A DNA stretch of 64,000 bases from Brevibacillus fluminis (GCF_003710825.1 NZ_RHHQ01000012.1:682001-746000), one strand, 5' to 3'; numbered from the stretch's first letter, positions 25,406 through 33,927 are shown. Notes: generated by a model from the letters alone, not told the origin. Numbers and translations: made by a program.

Positions 25406-25687
25406 ATGTCTCAAATTTTAGTCATTGGCGGCGATCGCCTCGGTAATATCGTCAATCTTCTACAGGATCGCGGTTTTCGCGAGGTCCATCACGTGACAGG
25501 GCGCAAAAGCTCGCAAACGAGCGTGAAAATCCCGGCGGGCACGGACCTGATCCTGGTTCTCACCGACTTCGTCAATCACAATCTGGCGAAAACGGTGAAA
25601 TGCCAAGCGAAAGAGCGCGAGCTGCCGATTTTGTTCTGTAAGCGTTCGTGCGCTGCGATCGAGAAAGTTCTCGTTACCCCGGCGTAA
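25406..25687 (+). CDS. DUF2325 domain protein, Fur-controlled
   Basis: This 93-residue protein consists of one DUF2325 domain: a flavodoxin/Rossmann-like start (ILVIGGDRLGNIVNLLQDRGF), GADLIL-type strand (AGTDLILVLTDFVNHNLA) and the conserved C-terminal cysteine motif LFCKRSCAAIEKVL (residues ~73-86). The biochemical role of the family is unknown; the Cys-KRSC motif suggests metal or Fe-S handling (inference). The ribosome binding site is GGGAGGAAC. Placed divergently from the encapsulin operon and behind two Fur boxes, it belongs to the same iron-response neighbourhood. Confidence 0.83.
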   Translation: MSQILVIGGDRLGNIVNLLQDRGFREVHHVTGRKSSQTSVKIPAGTDLILVLTDFVNHNLAKTVKCQAKERELPILFCKRSCAAIEKVLVTPA

Positions 25688-25747
25688 CATGACTAAGAAT
25701 ACCTACGCAAGGTTATAGTACAGATGAAACCACTGCGGGAGGTATGT

Positions 25748-25885
25748 ATGGAGAACGCAAACAAACTCAATCAATTACCGATTGCCAGTCTCACGGAAGA
25801 GCAGCTGAATCAATTGAAGAAAGCAGAAGAAGCAATCAATCAGACGGGCGAAGATGTCTATTTGATTGCCTTTCAAAAAGAGTAA
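25748..25885 (+). CDS. Small hypothetical protein (45 aa)
   Basis: This short gene encodes a 45-residue acidic helical peptide, beginning MENANKLNQLPIASL and ending LIAFQKE. It has a GGGAGG ribosome binding site 6 bases before the ATG and its own terminator immediately after the stop, which strongly supports it as real. The sequence LTEEQLNQLKKAEEAIN predicts one long amphipathic helix. No function is recognised. An overlapping frame starting 4 bases earlier has no such support. Confidence 0.7.
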   Translation: MENANKLNQLPIASLTEEQLNQLKKAEEAINQTGEDVYLIAFQKE

Positions 25886-25889
25886 AAAA

Positions 25890-25917
25890 GTCCGATCCTC
25901 GATCGGGCTTTTTTTTT
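25890..25917 (+). terminator. Terminator of the 45-aa gene
   Basis: GTCCGATC and GATCGGGC pair around CTC with one wobble, followed by nine T. The next 140 bases, up to the protease fragment, hold no gene I can support. Confidence 0.85.
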
Positions 25918-26056
25918 GTACGTGCCCTAGTCGGATGTCTATCGGCTGAGAGCATCACCCGTCACATGCTAATGCATGGTTCGGGCGATGCAAGCGAAAC
26001 AGCCGAAAAAGAAGGAGGGGTTTCCCGCCTATCTTTTGTGAATCGCGCCTGGCGCA

Positions 26057-26308
26057 TCAATCTGGGACGATTTCTTCCAGATAAGGCTTCAGGGAATTGA
26101 CACCGATCGAAAACCCCAGGCTTTGACTAGCTTGAATGATAAACGCGTTCAATCCCACAACCTCGCCGTGCAAGTTGATCAAAGGGCCACCGCTGTTGCC
26201 AGGGTTGATGGCAGCATCGGTTTGCAAAATTTCCTCATATACTCGTTTCGCGACCTGAACCCGCCTGTTTTTGGCACTAATGATACCCGTCGTGACGGAC
26301 TGCATACG
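26057..26308 (-). pseudogene. C-terminal part of a trypsin-like (HtrA-type) serine protease, separated by a 13.1-kb insert
   Basis: These 83 codons encode the second half of a small S1C peptidase: VTTGIISAKNRR, then the nucleophile motif INPGNSGGPLIN with the catalytic Ser, then NSLKPYLEEIVPD and stop. There is no PDZ domain. The His and Asp of the triad are missing here but lie in the N-terminal part at 39451-39918 on the same strand. The frame is open only back to the insert boundary, beyond which a TAG belongs to the recombinase gene. Joined to the other part in frame it makes a 239-codon protease with Ser at residue 195. It might be an interrupted but restorable gene and not a dead one. 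Confidence 0.88.
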
Positions 26309-26322
26309 TGGCAACTAAAGAG
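26298..26322. other. Left junction (attL) of the 13.1-kb element
   Basis: The host reading frame ends and the recombinase gene begins within about 10 bases. The TG at 26309-26310 is shared with the right junction (39451-39452) and restores the protease frame when joined. A GG at 26310-26311, pairing with 39455-39456, is an in-frame alternative. Confidence 0.6.
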
Positions 26323-27961
26323 GGAAGTGGGTTGTGGTGAGCTCCGACGGCCGAAATGAGATCGCAAGCTCCAATACGGCAGGCTTGCCGCGTTTTCCCT
26401 TGCGGATGACCGAAAGCGACGCCGAATCGATGAGAAAGCGGAGCAGTCTGTTTTGGGCAGGAGCATACGCCAGCGATCGGTAGAGGGACAGAAGTGTGGC
26501 GTTTTCGATCTCAGGTGACCAGACAGGTTGTCGTTCCGTTCCGTCGTGCGATTTCGCTGGCGCGTCCTCGTCCATGTCTGCCGTTTTAAGTGACACAAGT
26601 TTTTCTTCCAGGAGCTGTCGTTCCTGCTCTACGCTTTGCTTCCGATGGCTGAATTCATGTTCGCTGTAGATGCCGAGCTCGAAATTGCGATAGATCGCCT
26701 CGAGCTGCTCCTGCAGCCGTTTGCGCTGCTGCTGTAAATAACGCTGCCTCCGTTCCTCCATCGGCTGCTGCGGTGATTCTTCGAGCTGGGCACGGTATGT
26801 GCGCAAGAAGTGCTGCCAATGCTGTCCACCTTCCGGCAGCGGGATGCTGCGCAACGCCTCTAGTAAGAGCCGCTCTACATCGCGGTAGCTGGTGCAGGCG
26901 CAGCCTTTTGTCGGACAAATGAGCATTTCCTTTACGCGGACTTTCTTCTCGCCATTTTTTTTGCTAGTTGTCCCTTTGGACACATGCCGTACCATGCGGC
27001 AATTGCACCGATTGCAGCGTACGATTCCCGCAAGCTCGGATGTTTGTCGGTTTCCAGGGGTAGAAGGCTTGGCGCGCTCGGCGATTTTTTGTTGCACGGT
27101 AAAAAACAGTGCTTCGGAAATGATGGGAGGGTGCGCCTCTGGAACGACGATCCATTCTTCCGCTGGCTTGGCAAGCCGCTTGGTGGCGTACGAAGTACAA
27201 GTGCTGTAGTGAATTTCGCCGAGATACACGCGATTTTGCAGGATGGCCTTGACGGTTTGGGCGTTCCAGTGTGTAAGCTGGGTGGGCGAGGGAATGCCGA
27301 GCTCGGTCAAGTAGGTCGCGATGGCCCGATAGCTCATTTCTTTGGCGTACCGACCGTTCGCATACAGCTCAAAGATGAGTCGGACGATGTCGGCTTCCGG
27401 CTCCTGGATCATCAGCCGTTGGGTGGACGGGTTGGCGGCATAGCCCAATGCGGGAGTCGAGCCCATGAACTTCCCGGAGCGGGCATACGCGTATTTCGCC
27501 CCCTGCATCCGCTCGCGAATCGTCTCGAACTCCTCGCGGGAGAGGAATAGTTCAAAGCGGATTTGCCTGAGGTCATTGGCGTTTTTCGGATCATACAGAC
27601 GATAGGGCGTGAGGATGAAGATGCGTTTTTGGCGCAGCAATTCATAGACAAGTCCGTAATCACGGAAATCTCCGCGGGTCAGACGGGAAATTTCCTTGAC
27701 GGCGATGCAATTATAGCGGTTATCGGCGACCTCCCGCAGCAGCTGTGAAAACACAGGCCGGGTATCGATTCGCTCGCCGCTGCCGATCTCGATGAGCTGG
27801 TCATAGGGCAGACCGTATTCGTGCAAGACACGATCCATCAAGTCCTTTTGCAGGGCGATCGTATCCTCGCCAGTTCGCCGTTCGCGATCCGCATCCTCGC
27901 GGGAGCGGCGCAAATAGTTGACCACACGCATAATGTGAACGCCATCTGGCAATTTGGCCAT
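26315..27961 (-). CDS. Large serine recombinase (element-edge integrase)
   Basis: This 548-residue site-specific recombinase has the resolvase catalytic domain first: NYLRRSREDAD holds the nucleophilic Ser at about residue 20, with KEISRLTRGDFRDYG near 90-105. The recombinase domain (residues ~170-280) and a zinc ribbon (CNRCNCRM ... CPTKGCAC, ~325-380) follow, then a coiled coil rich in Gln/Glu/Arg (~405-475). ATG 27961 follows AAAGGAG. Its stop codon lies only 4-6 bases from the presumed crossover point, the arrangement usual for an integrase bordering its own attachment site. It is the best candidate for integrating and excising the element. Confidence 0.92.
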   Translation of the reverse strand: MAKLPDGVHIMRVVNYLRRSREDADRERRTGEDTIALQKDLMDRVLHEYGLPYDQLIEIGSGERIDTRPVFSQLLREVADNRYNCIAVKEISRLTRGDFRDYGLVYELLRQKRIFILTPYRLYDPKNANDLRQIRFELFLSREEFETIRERMQGAKYAYARSGKFMGSTPALGYAANPSTQRLMIQEPEADIVRLIFELYANGRYAKEMSYRAIATYLTELGIPSPTQLTHWNAQTVKAILQNRVYLGEIHYSTCTSYATKRLAKPAEEWIVVPEAHPPIISEALFFTVQQKIAERAKPSTPGNRQTSELAGIVRCNRCNCRMVRHVSKGTTSKKNGEKKVRVKEMLICPTKGCACTSYRDVERLLLEALRSIPLPEGGQHWQHFLRTYRAQLEESPQQPMEERRQRYLQQQRKRLQEQLEAIYRNFELGIYSEHEFSHRKQSVEQERQLLEEKLVSLKTADMDEDAPAKSHDGTERQPVWSPEIENATLLSLYRSLAYAPAQNRLLRFLIDSASLSVIRKGKRGKPAVLELAISFRPSELTTTHFPL

Positions 27962-27993
27962 GGAAAAGTCTCTCCTTTCGCCTGCATCGAAAG

Positions 27994-28007
27994 CTGTCTG
28001 TAGACAG
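27994..28007. promoter_or_regulatory. Inverted repeat upstream of the element-edge recombinase
   Basis: CTGTCT and AGACAG flank GT, about 33 bases before the recombinase start. It could be an operator or a recombination accessory site; nothing further is known. Confidence 0.4.
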
Positions 28008-28042
28008 TGTATGCCGACGTAGGAGAGGGACGGCGTGCAAAA

Positions 28043-28069
28043 AAATCGGCGCCGGGTGCGTGCCGGCGC
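28043..28069 (-). terminator. Terminator of the DUF2294 gene
   Basis: GCGCCGG (28049-28055) and CCGGCGC (28063-28069) form the stem. On the minus strand it is followed by a T run, between the DUF2294 gene and the recombinase gene. Confidence 0.82.
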
Positions 28070-28080
28070 TATTTGTTGCG

Positions 28081-28461
28081 TTATTTTTGTTTGTCGTCCA
28101 AATACCGTTCCACATCACGGTCCATTACAAATACCTCGATGCGCTCGCCCATTTTCGTGCTAATGTCGCTATGACTGGAGAGGACTTTGCACCCGGTGAT
28201 GCGCTGGACGATCTCTTCTGATTCTTCACTGTACATTTCACGAAGTACCTGACGCATTTCCTTAACGACGCGGCGGCCTTTCTCATGGGAGACGAGATGT
28301 TTTTCCTCGACGGTCAGTACTCCTTTAAAACGGGAAATGATCATGTCACACACGATGTACGTTTTTGCTTCCTGTGGTCCGCGTCCCAGCAGATCGCGTT
28401 GGAATTTGATGAATGCTTCACTTAAATCGGCTTCCATTTTTTTCTTTGCGGAAATGGCCAC
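28081..28461 (-). CDS. DUF2294 family protein
   Basis: This 126-residue protein belongs to the DUF2294 (Na-translocating decarboxylase-associated in some annotations) family. It has the N-terminal helix KKMEADLSEAFIKFQRDLLGRGP, the strand TYIVCDMIISRFKGVLT, and a helix EKGRRVVKEMRQVLREMY. Biochemical role unknown. GTG 28461 lies 7 bases after GTGGAGGG and is preferred to the upstream ATG at 28482, which lacks a site. It lies inside the element, transcribed toward the recombinase but separated by a terminator, and divergent from the riboswitch-controlled kdp operon, so it may have been acquired with kdp. Confidence 0.75.
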   Translation of the reverse strand: MAISAKKKMEADLSEAFIKFQRDLLGRGPQEAKTYIVCDMIISRFKGVLTVEEKHLVSHEKGRRVVKEMRQVLREMYSEESEEIVQRITGCKVLSSHSDISTKMGERIEVFVMDRDVERYLDDKQK

Positions 28462-28643
28462 TCGTTTTCCCTCCACCATCATGCTCGGTTTGCTAATGTG
28501 CCTTATCTTACTTGGGGCAACTTTTGCTTGTCAATATGGTGAAAACGGAAGAAATAATGGGATTGGATGAGGTATCGAGAGATAAAGCCCTTCTAATATG
28601 TGGAAATGGCATTGTTTATCGCTTTTTTGCATTTTTGCCGGGA

Positions 28644-28672
28644 TTCACAAGCAAAATCGTTCAGCGTATAAT
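28644..28672 (+). promoter_or_regulatory. Sigma-A promoter of the riboswitch-kdp transcript
   Basis: TTCACA (28644-28649) and TATAAT (28667-28672) are spaced by 17 bases, about 30 bases upstream of the riboswitch. Confidence 0.7.
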
Positions 28673-28698
28673 CAGACACGTAAGCATCAATTGCATAT

Positions 28699-28868
28699 TC
28701 GGCCTAATCCCGGGGCATCCGGGAACGGAGGAACCAATCTTTTGGGGTTAATTCTGCAGCAGATGCAGAAGGGATGAGAAACTCTTTCGCCATCCTACCC
28801 GTCAGCTAACTTCGTCGGCTAAAGCGGAGGAGGTCATAAGACCGCCTTGTATTGAGGGGGCTTTTTTG
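28699..28868 (+). promoter_or_regulatory. c-di-AMP riboswitch (ydaO/yuaA class) with downstream terminator
   Basis: The conserved core is clear: GGGAACGGAGGAACC (28721-28735), TTTTGGGGTTAATT (28740-28753) and GTCAGCTAACTTCGTCGGC (28801-28819). Between them lies a variable stem (residues around 28754-28797). GCCTT/GGGGGC followed by six T at 28844-28867 is the presumed terminator. In the known class, c-di-AMP binding favours termination, so kdp would be expressed when c-di-AMP is low, that is, when potassium is scarce. Confidence 0.9.
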
Positions 28869-29359
28869 CTGTCTACTTTTGCAAAATAACCCTACCCTAC
28901 ATGCAAATGATGCAGGTCTTTTTGTTTTGGTTTCATGGAGTAGTGCGAACTGAATATCGCTGTTTTTGGTAAAAAGGAACAGGGAGACAGAGCGCAAAGA
29001 AGGCAATTATGCTTGCTGGGCGTTAGGTAGACCAATGGGTACTTTTTCTCGGACAGTGACACGGATGTACGCTTGCATCGGTGAGCGCGGGGCGATTTTT
29101 TTCGCTACCGTCCACCTACTGCTTCAGCGCGCCGTTCACTGGGGAAAGGGTAAGCATTGGTCTATTTTTTTGTTCGAGTGCGGTTCGTTCGGACCAAACC
29201 GGAGGAGCCGAAAGGGAACGAGGAATGCAGCTAAGCGAATGGGGGTTCGTTTAGAGGGAACATATGCGAAACATGGTGGTTACAGGCAAGAGGGACTATC
29301 GATAGATCTGTCGATTGACCCAAGCGTGCGATTGAAACAAACGGGGAGGAAGAAAGCTG
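28869..29359 (+). other. Long untranslated leader between riboswitch terminator and kdp operon
   Basis: This 490-base stretch contains no gene I can support. The longest frame starts from TTG without a ribosome binding site and has unlike composition. GTTAGGT and CCAATGGGT, each reminiscent of the Mg2+ M-box, occur near 29022-29040, but the spacing and remaining helices of that riboswitch are missing. Several short hairpins are possible. Confidence 0.4.
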
Positions 29360-29470
29360 ATGGACGATGTGATAGCTGTTCTGTTGATAGTGTTATCGTT
29401 CGGCGTATTTTTGGGAACGGTGCGGTTTTGTGAAAAAGTGACGGAAGAGCAGGGAGGCGGCGGGCAATGA
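29360..29470 (+). CDS. Small membrane peptide upstream of kdpF (36 aa)
   Basis: This 36-residue peptide has one hydrophobic helix (VIAVLLIVLSFGVFLGTV) followed by RFCEKVTEEQGGGGQ. The ATG follows GGGGAGGAAGAAAG and its TGA overlaps the kdpF start (ATGA), so the two are translationally coupled. It has the same size class as KdpF and could be a second small accessory subunit of the pump; that is inference from position and topology. Confidence 0.65.
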   Translation: MDDVIAVLLIVLSFGVFLGTVRFCEKVTEEQGGGGQ

Positions 29471-29544
29471 TTTTGCTGCTACTGATCACCGCGGGCGTGA
29501 CGGGATATTTGATTCATGCGCTGGTGTATCCGGAAAAGTACTAG
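29467..29544 (+). CDS. kdpF: K+-transporting ATPase subunit KdpF
   Basis: This 25-residue single-helix peptide (MILLLLITAGVTGYLIHAL, ending YPEKY) matches KdpF, whose hallmark is one membrane helix followed by a (K/Y)PE(K/R)(F/Y) end. It stabilises the KdpABC complex. It overlaps the upstream 36-residue ORF by ATGA and precedes kdpA by 37 bases. Confidence 0.88.
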   Translation: MILLLLITAGVTGYLIHALVYPEKY

Positions 29545-29581
29545 CCTGTGGCTGTGTGATTGAAGAAAGGGAGGAACGACT

Positions 29582-31264
29582 GTGGATTTCATCGATATGA
29601 TCCAAATTGCCGTGGTACTGGCGCTGGTGCTGCTTTGCGCCGTACCGATGGGAGCCTATCTGGCGCGTGCGTTTTCACTGGAACCGACCCGCTTGGACCG
29701 GGTATTCGGGGGTACAGAGCGCTTCATTTATAAAATTTCGGGTATTACGTCAGAGGACATGAACTGGAAAACCTATGCGAAAGCGCTGCTGTTCTCCAAT
29801 CTCGTGATGGTAGTCATTGCGTATCTGCTGCTGCGCTTGCAGGGCGTGCTGCCGCTCAATCCAAGCGGTATCGTGGGAATGGAGCCGCTTCTATCATTCA
29901 ATACGGCGACGAGCTTTTTGACGAATACGAACTTACAGCACTATAGCGGCGAATCGGGACTTTCGTATTTTTCGCAAATGATGGTCATTATTTATTTAAT
30001 GTTTACGACACCGGCTACGGGTATCGCGCTTGCGCTCGCATTTATGCGGGGGCTAACGGGAAAACGGAGCATCGGCAACTTTTATGTCGACCTGGTGCGG
30101 GCCCATACCCGTGTGCTGCTTCCGCTCGCAGTGGTTGTCACGCTGCTATTGGTCGCACAGGGTGTACCGCAGACATTGGGCGGTACGGTCAATGCGACGA
30201 CTCTTGAAGGGGCGGTGCAGCAAATCGCCCGCGGTCCGGTGGCGGCGCTTGAATCGATCAAGCATCTGGGCACAAACGGCGGTGGTTTTTTCGGGGTCAA
30301 TTCTTCGCACCCGTTTGAAAATCCAACGCCGATTACCAACGTCATCGAGATTCTTTCGATGTTCCTGATTCCCGCCGCGCTGCCGTTCACGTTTGGACAC
30401 ATGGCGGCAAGCCGCAAGCAAGGGAAAATCATTTTTGTGGCGATGGGGCTTGTGTTCCTTTTGTTCCTGGCGATCGTCACCGTCAATGAGACGAACGGAA
30501 ATCCGGTGCTCGCCAATGCTGGTCTGTCGCAGGCAGCAGGCAGTATGGAAGGAAAAGAAGTGCGCTTCGGCATTGCGCAAAGCGCGCTGTTCACGGCTGT
30601 TACCACGGCGGCCACGACGGGGACGGTCAACAACATGCACGATACGCTTACCCCACTCGGCGGATTGGTTCCACTTGGGGAAATGATGCTCAACTGCGTT
30701 TTCGGCGGTGACGGCGTCGGAACGGTCAACATTTTGATGTACGCGATTATGGCCGTCTTTTTGGCGGGACTGATGGTCGGACGCACACCGGAGTTTCTCG
30801 GTCGCAAAATCGAAGGGAAAGAGATGAAGCTGATCGCCATCACGATTTTGGTTCATCCGCTGATCATCCTGGCACCTTCGGCACTCGCTCTGGCTACCGA
30901 TATGGGGGCGTCCGCGATCTCCAATCCCGGCTTCCACGGCATCTCGCAAGTCGTGTATGAGTTCACGTCGTCAGCTGCGAACAATGGCTCAGGTTTTGAG
31001 GGATTGGGTGACAACACGCCATTTTGGAACGTGTCTACCGGCCTTGTGATGCTGTTTGGACGCTATATCTCAATGATCGCGCTGCTCGCTACGGCAGGCT
31101 CACTTTTGGCCAAGAAGCCGGTGCCGGAGACAATCGGCACGTTCAAAACGGATAACAGCACGTTCATGGTCATCTTGCTCGCAACCGTGCTGATCGTCGG
31201 GGCTCTCACCTTCTTCCCGGTGCTGGCATTAGGGCCGATTGCTGAGTGGCTCACCATACGATAG
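29582..31264 (+). CDS. kdpA: K+-transporting ATPase subunit KdpA
   Basis: This is the 560-residue potassium channel-like subunit of the high-affinity Kdp pump, with about ten membrane helices and four degenerate selectivity loops. These include NTATSFLTNTNLQHYSG near residues 107-123, KHLGTNGGGFFGVNS near 226-240, TTAATTGTVNNMHD near 341-354 and TSSAANNGSGFEGLG near 461-475. These Gly-bearing loops are where K+ is selected. GTG 29582 follows GGGAGG. The kdpB gene begins 20 bases after the stop codon. Family length matches E. coli KdpA (557). Confidence 0.96.
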   Translation: MDFIDMIQIAVVLALVLLCAVPMGAYLARAFSLEPTRLDRVFGGTERFIYKISGITSEDMNWKTYAKALLFSNLVMVVIAYLLLRLQGVLPLNPSGIVGMEPLLSFNTATSFLTNTNLQHYSGESGLSYFSQMMVIIYLMFTTPATGIALALAFMRGLTGKRSIGNFYVDLVRAHTRVLLPLAVVVTLLLVAQGVPQTLGGTVNATTLEGAVQQIARGPVAALESIKHLGTNGGGFFGVNSSHPFENPTPITNVIEILSMFLIPAALPFTFGHMAASRKQGKIIFVAMGLVFLLFLAIVTVNETNGNPVLANAGLSQAAGSMEGKEVRFGIAQSALFTAVTTAATTGTVNNMHDTLTPLGGLVPLGEMMLNCVFGGDGVGTVNILMYAIMAVFLAGLMVGRTPEFLGRKIEGKEMKLIAITILVHPLIILAPSALALATDMGASAISNPGFHGISQVVYEFTSSAANNGSGFEGLGDNTPFWNVSTGLVMLFGRYISMIALLATAGSLLAKKPVPETIGTFKTDNSTFMVILLATVLIVGALTFFPVLALGPIAEWLTIR

Positions 31265-31284
31265 ATGACAAAGGGGAAATCAAA

Positions 31285-33324
31285 ATGAGTACTGCGCGCA
31301 AACATGCGCTTACCAATACCGTTTATAAGCAAGCGTTCACTGACGCTTTCCGCAAATTCGACCCGCGTGTCATGATCAAAAATCCGGTGATGTTCATCGT
31401 CGAGGTAGGGTTTGTGATCACGCTGCTGCTCACAATCGTGCCTGGTATATTTGGCGCGGAAGCCGACCCGTTCTATAACGGCATCGTCTGCTTCATCTTG
31501 TTTGTGACGATCTGGTTCGCCAATTTTGCCGAGGCGCTCGCCGAAGGCAGAGGGAAGGCGCAGGCAGACAGCCTGAAAAAAACAAAGCAAGATACGACGG
31601 CCCGCCTGCTGCAAAAAGACGGTTTCATCCGCGAAGTGCCGTCGACGGAGCTGCGTAAAGGCGACATTGTCGTCATCGAAGCCAACCAGCTGATCCCAAG
31701 CGATGGGGAAGTGATCGAGGGAATCGCTTCAGTCGATGAATCGGCCATTACCGGTGAATCGGCTCCGGTGATCAAGGAATCGGGCGGCGATTTTAGCTCG
31801 GTTACCGGCGGAACGCGCGTTGTCAGCGACCGGATTGTAGTGCGCATCTCGGCGGATCCGGGCGAATCGTTCCTCGACCGGATGATTCAGCTGGTGGAAG
31901 GGGCCAAACGCCAGAAAACACCGAACGAGATCGCCTTGAACACGCTGCTCGTCAGCTTGACCTTGATTTTCTTGATCGTGTGCGTAACACTGCAGCCGAT
32001 CGCGGCTTACGTCCATGTGGCGATTCCAATCGCGACGCTGATTGCCCTTTTGGTTTGCTTGATTCCAACGACAATCGGCGGGCTTTTGTCGGCGATCGGG
32101 ATTGCCGGGATGGACCGGGTGACGCGATTCAACGTCATCGCTATGTCCGGGAAGGCGGTTGAAGCGGCGGGCGACATCAATACGATCATTTTGGATAAAA
32201 CGGGAACGATCACATACGGAAACCGGATGGCATCACAGTTCATTCCGGTGGGAGGAGCCAAACAGGCGGAGTGTACGCGGGCTGCAGCTTTGAGCTCGAT
32301 TCATGACGAGACGCCTGAGGGGCGTTCGATCATTGAACTGGCGAAAAAAATGGGTGTGGCGCATGCGGAGCTGATGGGAACAGGAAGCGAAGGCATCGAA
32401 TTCCAGGCGCAAACAAGGATGAGCGGCACGATCTTTGCCGACGGCAGCGAAATCCGCAAAGGTGCGGTGGATGCGATCAAGCAGTTTGCAATCACACACG
32501 GCGGTACGATTCCCGCTGACCTCGATGCCCAAACGGAACAGATCGCGAAAGAAGGTGGAACGCCGCTGGCTATCCTTGCGGGGACTCACATTCTGGGATT
32601 GATCTACTTGAAAGATACGGTGAAAGCGGGGATGAAGGAGCGTTTCGATGAGCTGCGTCGAATGGGGATTCGCACGGTTATGTGCACGGGGGATAACCCG
32701 CTGACCGCTGCGACCATCGCGAGAGAAGCTGGCGTGGACGATTTCGTCGCCGAGGCGAAGCCAGAGGATAAAATCGCCTTGATTCGCAGCGAGCAGTCAC
32801 AAGGCAAGCTGGTGGCAATGACGGGGGATGGAACGAACGACGCACCGGCATTGGCTCAGGCGGATGTGGGCTTGGCGATGAACAGCGGCACGATCGCTGC
32901 CAAGGAAGCGGCCAACATGGTCGACCTCGACTCCGATCCGACCAAAATCATCGAGGTTGTCGCGATCGGCAAGCAGCTGCTCATGACGCGCGGCGCTTTG
33001 ACCACATTCAGCATCGCCAACGACGTGGCGAAATATTTTGCGATCATCCCTGCCATGTTCATGCTCGCGATTCCGCAAATGCAGGCGCTGAATATCATGG
33101 GATTGTCCTCGCCGCAAAGCGCCATCCTATCGGCTCTGATTTTCAACGCGATTATCATTCCGCTTCTGATTCCTTTGGCGATGAAAGGCGTCAAGTACGT
33201 GCCGATGAGTGCCAGCAAGCTGTTGTCGCGCAATCTGCTGTTGTTCGGCGCAGGGGGTATCGTCGTACCGTTTGTCGGCATCAAAGCAATCGATCTCCTC
33301 ATGCATGCAGTAGGGCTGGCGTAA
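31285..33324 (+). CDS. kdpB: K+-transporting ATPase ATP-binding subunit KdpB
   Basis: This is the 679-residue P-type ATPase subunit. The phosphorylated Asp is in ILDKTGTITYG (about residue 304), the actuator loop is ITGESAPV near 155, the hinge motif TGDGTNDAPALAQADVG is near 513-529, and MCTGDNPLTA is near 468-477. ATG 31285 follows AAAGGGGA; the longer frame back to 31246 overlaps kdpA and is not needed. All catalytic motifs are intact, so this is a working pump subunit by sequence. Confidence 0.96.
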   Translation: MSTARKHALTNTVYKQAFTDAFRKFDPRVMIKNPVMFIVEVGFVITLLLTIVPGIFGAEADPFYNGIVCFILFVTIWFANFAEALAEGRGKAQADSLKKTKQDTTARLLQKDGFIREVPSTELRKGDIVVIEANQLIPSDGEVIEGIASVDESAITGESAPVIKESGGDFSSVTGGTRVVSDRIVVRISADPGESFLDRMIQLVEGAKRQKTPNEIALNTLLVSLTLIFLIVCVTLQPIAAYVHVAIPIATLIALLVCLIPTTIGGLLSAIGIAGMDRVTRFNVIAMSGKAVEAAGDINTIILDKTGTITYGNRMASQFIPVGGAKQAECTRAAALSSIHDETPEGRSIIELAKKMGVAHAELMGTGSEGIEFQAQTRMSGTIFADGSEIRKGAVDAIKQFAITHGGTIPADLDAQTEQIAKEGGTPLAILAGTHILGLIYLKDTVKAGMKERFDELRRMGIRTVMCTGDNPLTAATIAREAGVDDFVAEAKPEDKIALIRSEQSQGKLVAMTGDGTNDAPALAQADVGLAMNSGTIAAKEAANMVDLDSDPTKIIEVVAIGKQLLMTRGALTTFSIANDVAKYFAIIPAMFMLAIPQMQALNIMGLSSPQSAILSALIFNAIIIPLLIPLAMKGVKYVPMSASKLLSRNLLLFGAGGIVVPFVGIKAIDLLMHAVGLA

Positions 33325-33369
33325 GTGCCGCCCTGCTCCCACTTTTGATAGAAAGCACAGGTGACCATC

Positions 33370-33927
33370 ATGTTGAAAAATTTGCGAATTAGCCTCGTTT
33401 TGCTCGTCTTGTGCGGGCTCATTTATCCGCTGACGATGACGGGTCTCGCGCAAGCCATCATGCCAAACCAGGCGGAGGGCAGCTTGATTACCGATCCATC
33501 GGGCAAGGTGATCGGTTCGGAACTGATCGGACAAAGCTTTTCCGACCCGAAATACTTTACCGGGCGCATTTCTTCTATCAATAACAACGCGGCGGGTTCG
33601 GGCTCCAATAACTATGCGCCGTCCAATACTGCCTTAAAAGAACGGGTGGAGAAGGATATCGCGGCTTTTCTCGCAGCCAATCCGGGCGTGAAGAAGGAAG
33701 ACATTCCAGCAGACTTGCTGACCAATTCCGCATCGGGACTCGATCCGGATATTTCGGTGCAAGCGGCGAAGATTCAGGTGGCGCGGATTGCGCAAGCGCG
33801 TGGCCTCGAGCCTAAGAAGCTGGAACAGTTGATTGCGGAACAGACGGAAGGACCGTCACTTGGCTTGTTCGGCGAGTCAAGAGTGAACGTGTTGAAATTG
33901 AATCTGGCTTTGGACCAGCTGCGCTAA
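33370..33927 (+). CDS. kdpC: K+-transporting ATPase subunit KdpC
   Basis: This 185-residue subunit has one N-terminal membrane helix (LRISLVLLVLCGLIYPLTMTG) and the conserved extracytoplasmic region ELIGQSFSDPKYFTGRIS (~57-74) and NSASGLDPDISVQAA (~121-135). ATG 33370 follows AGGTGA; a GTG nine bases earlier is possible. KdpC helps assemble the complex and increases ATP affinity. It is followed one base later by the KdpD-like gene. Confidence 0.95.
   Translation: MLKNLRISLVLLVLCGLIYPLTMTGLAQAIMPNQAEGSLITDPSGKVIGSELIGQSFSDPKYFTGRISSINNNAAGSGSNNYAPSNTALKERVEKDIAAFLAANPGVKKEDIPADLLTNSASGLDPDISVQAAKIQVARIAQARGLEPKKLEQLIAEQTEGPSLGLFGESRVNVLKLNLALDQLR

Noticed and set aside
29020..29045. M-box Mg2+ riboswitch-like GTTAGGT ... 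CCAATGGGT
   Set aside because: Only two short pieces match, they are a few bases apart instead of tens of bases, and the other conserved helices are absent.
28966..29433. 155-codon plus-strand frame in the kdp leader
   Set aside because: TTG start without a ribosome site, overlaps the well-supported 36-aa ORF, and resembles no protein.
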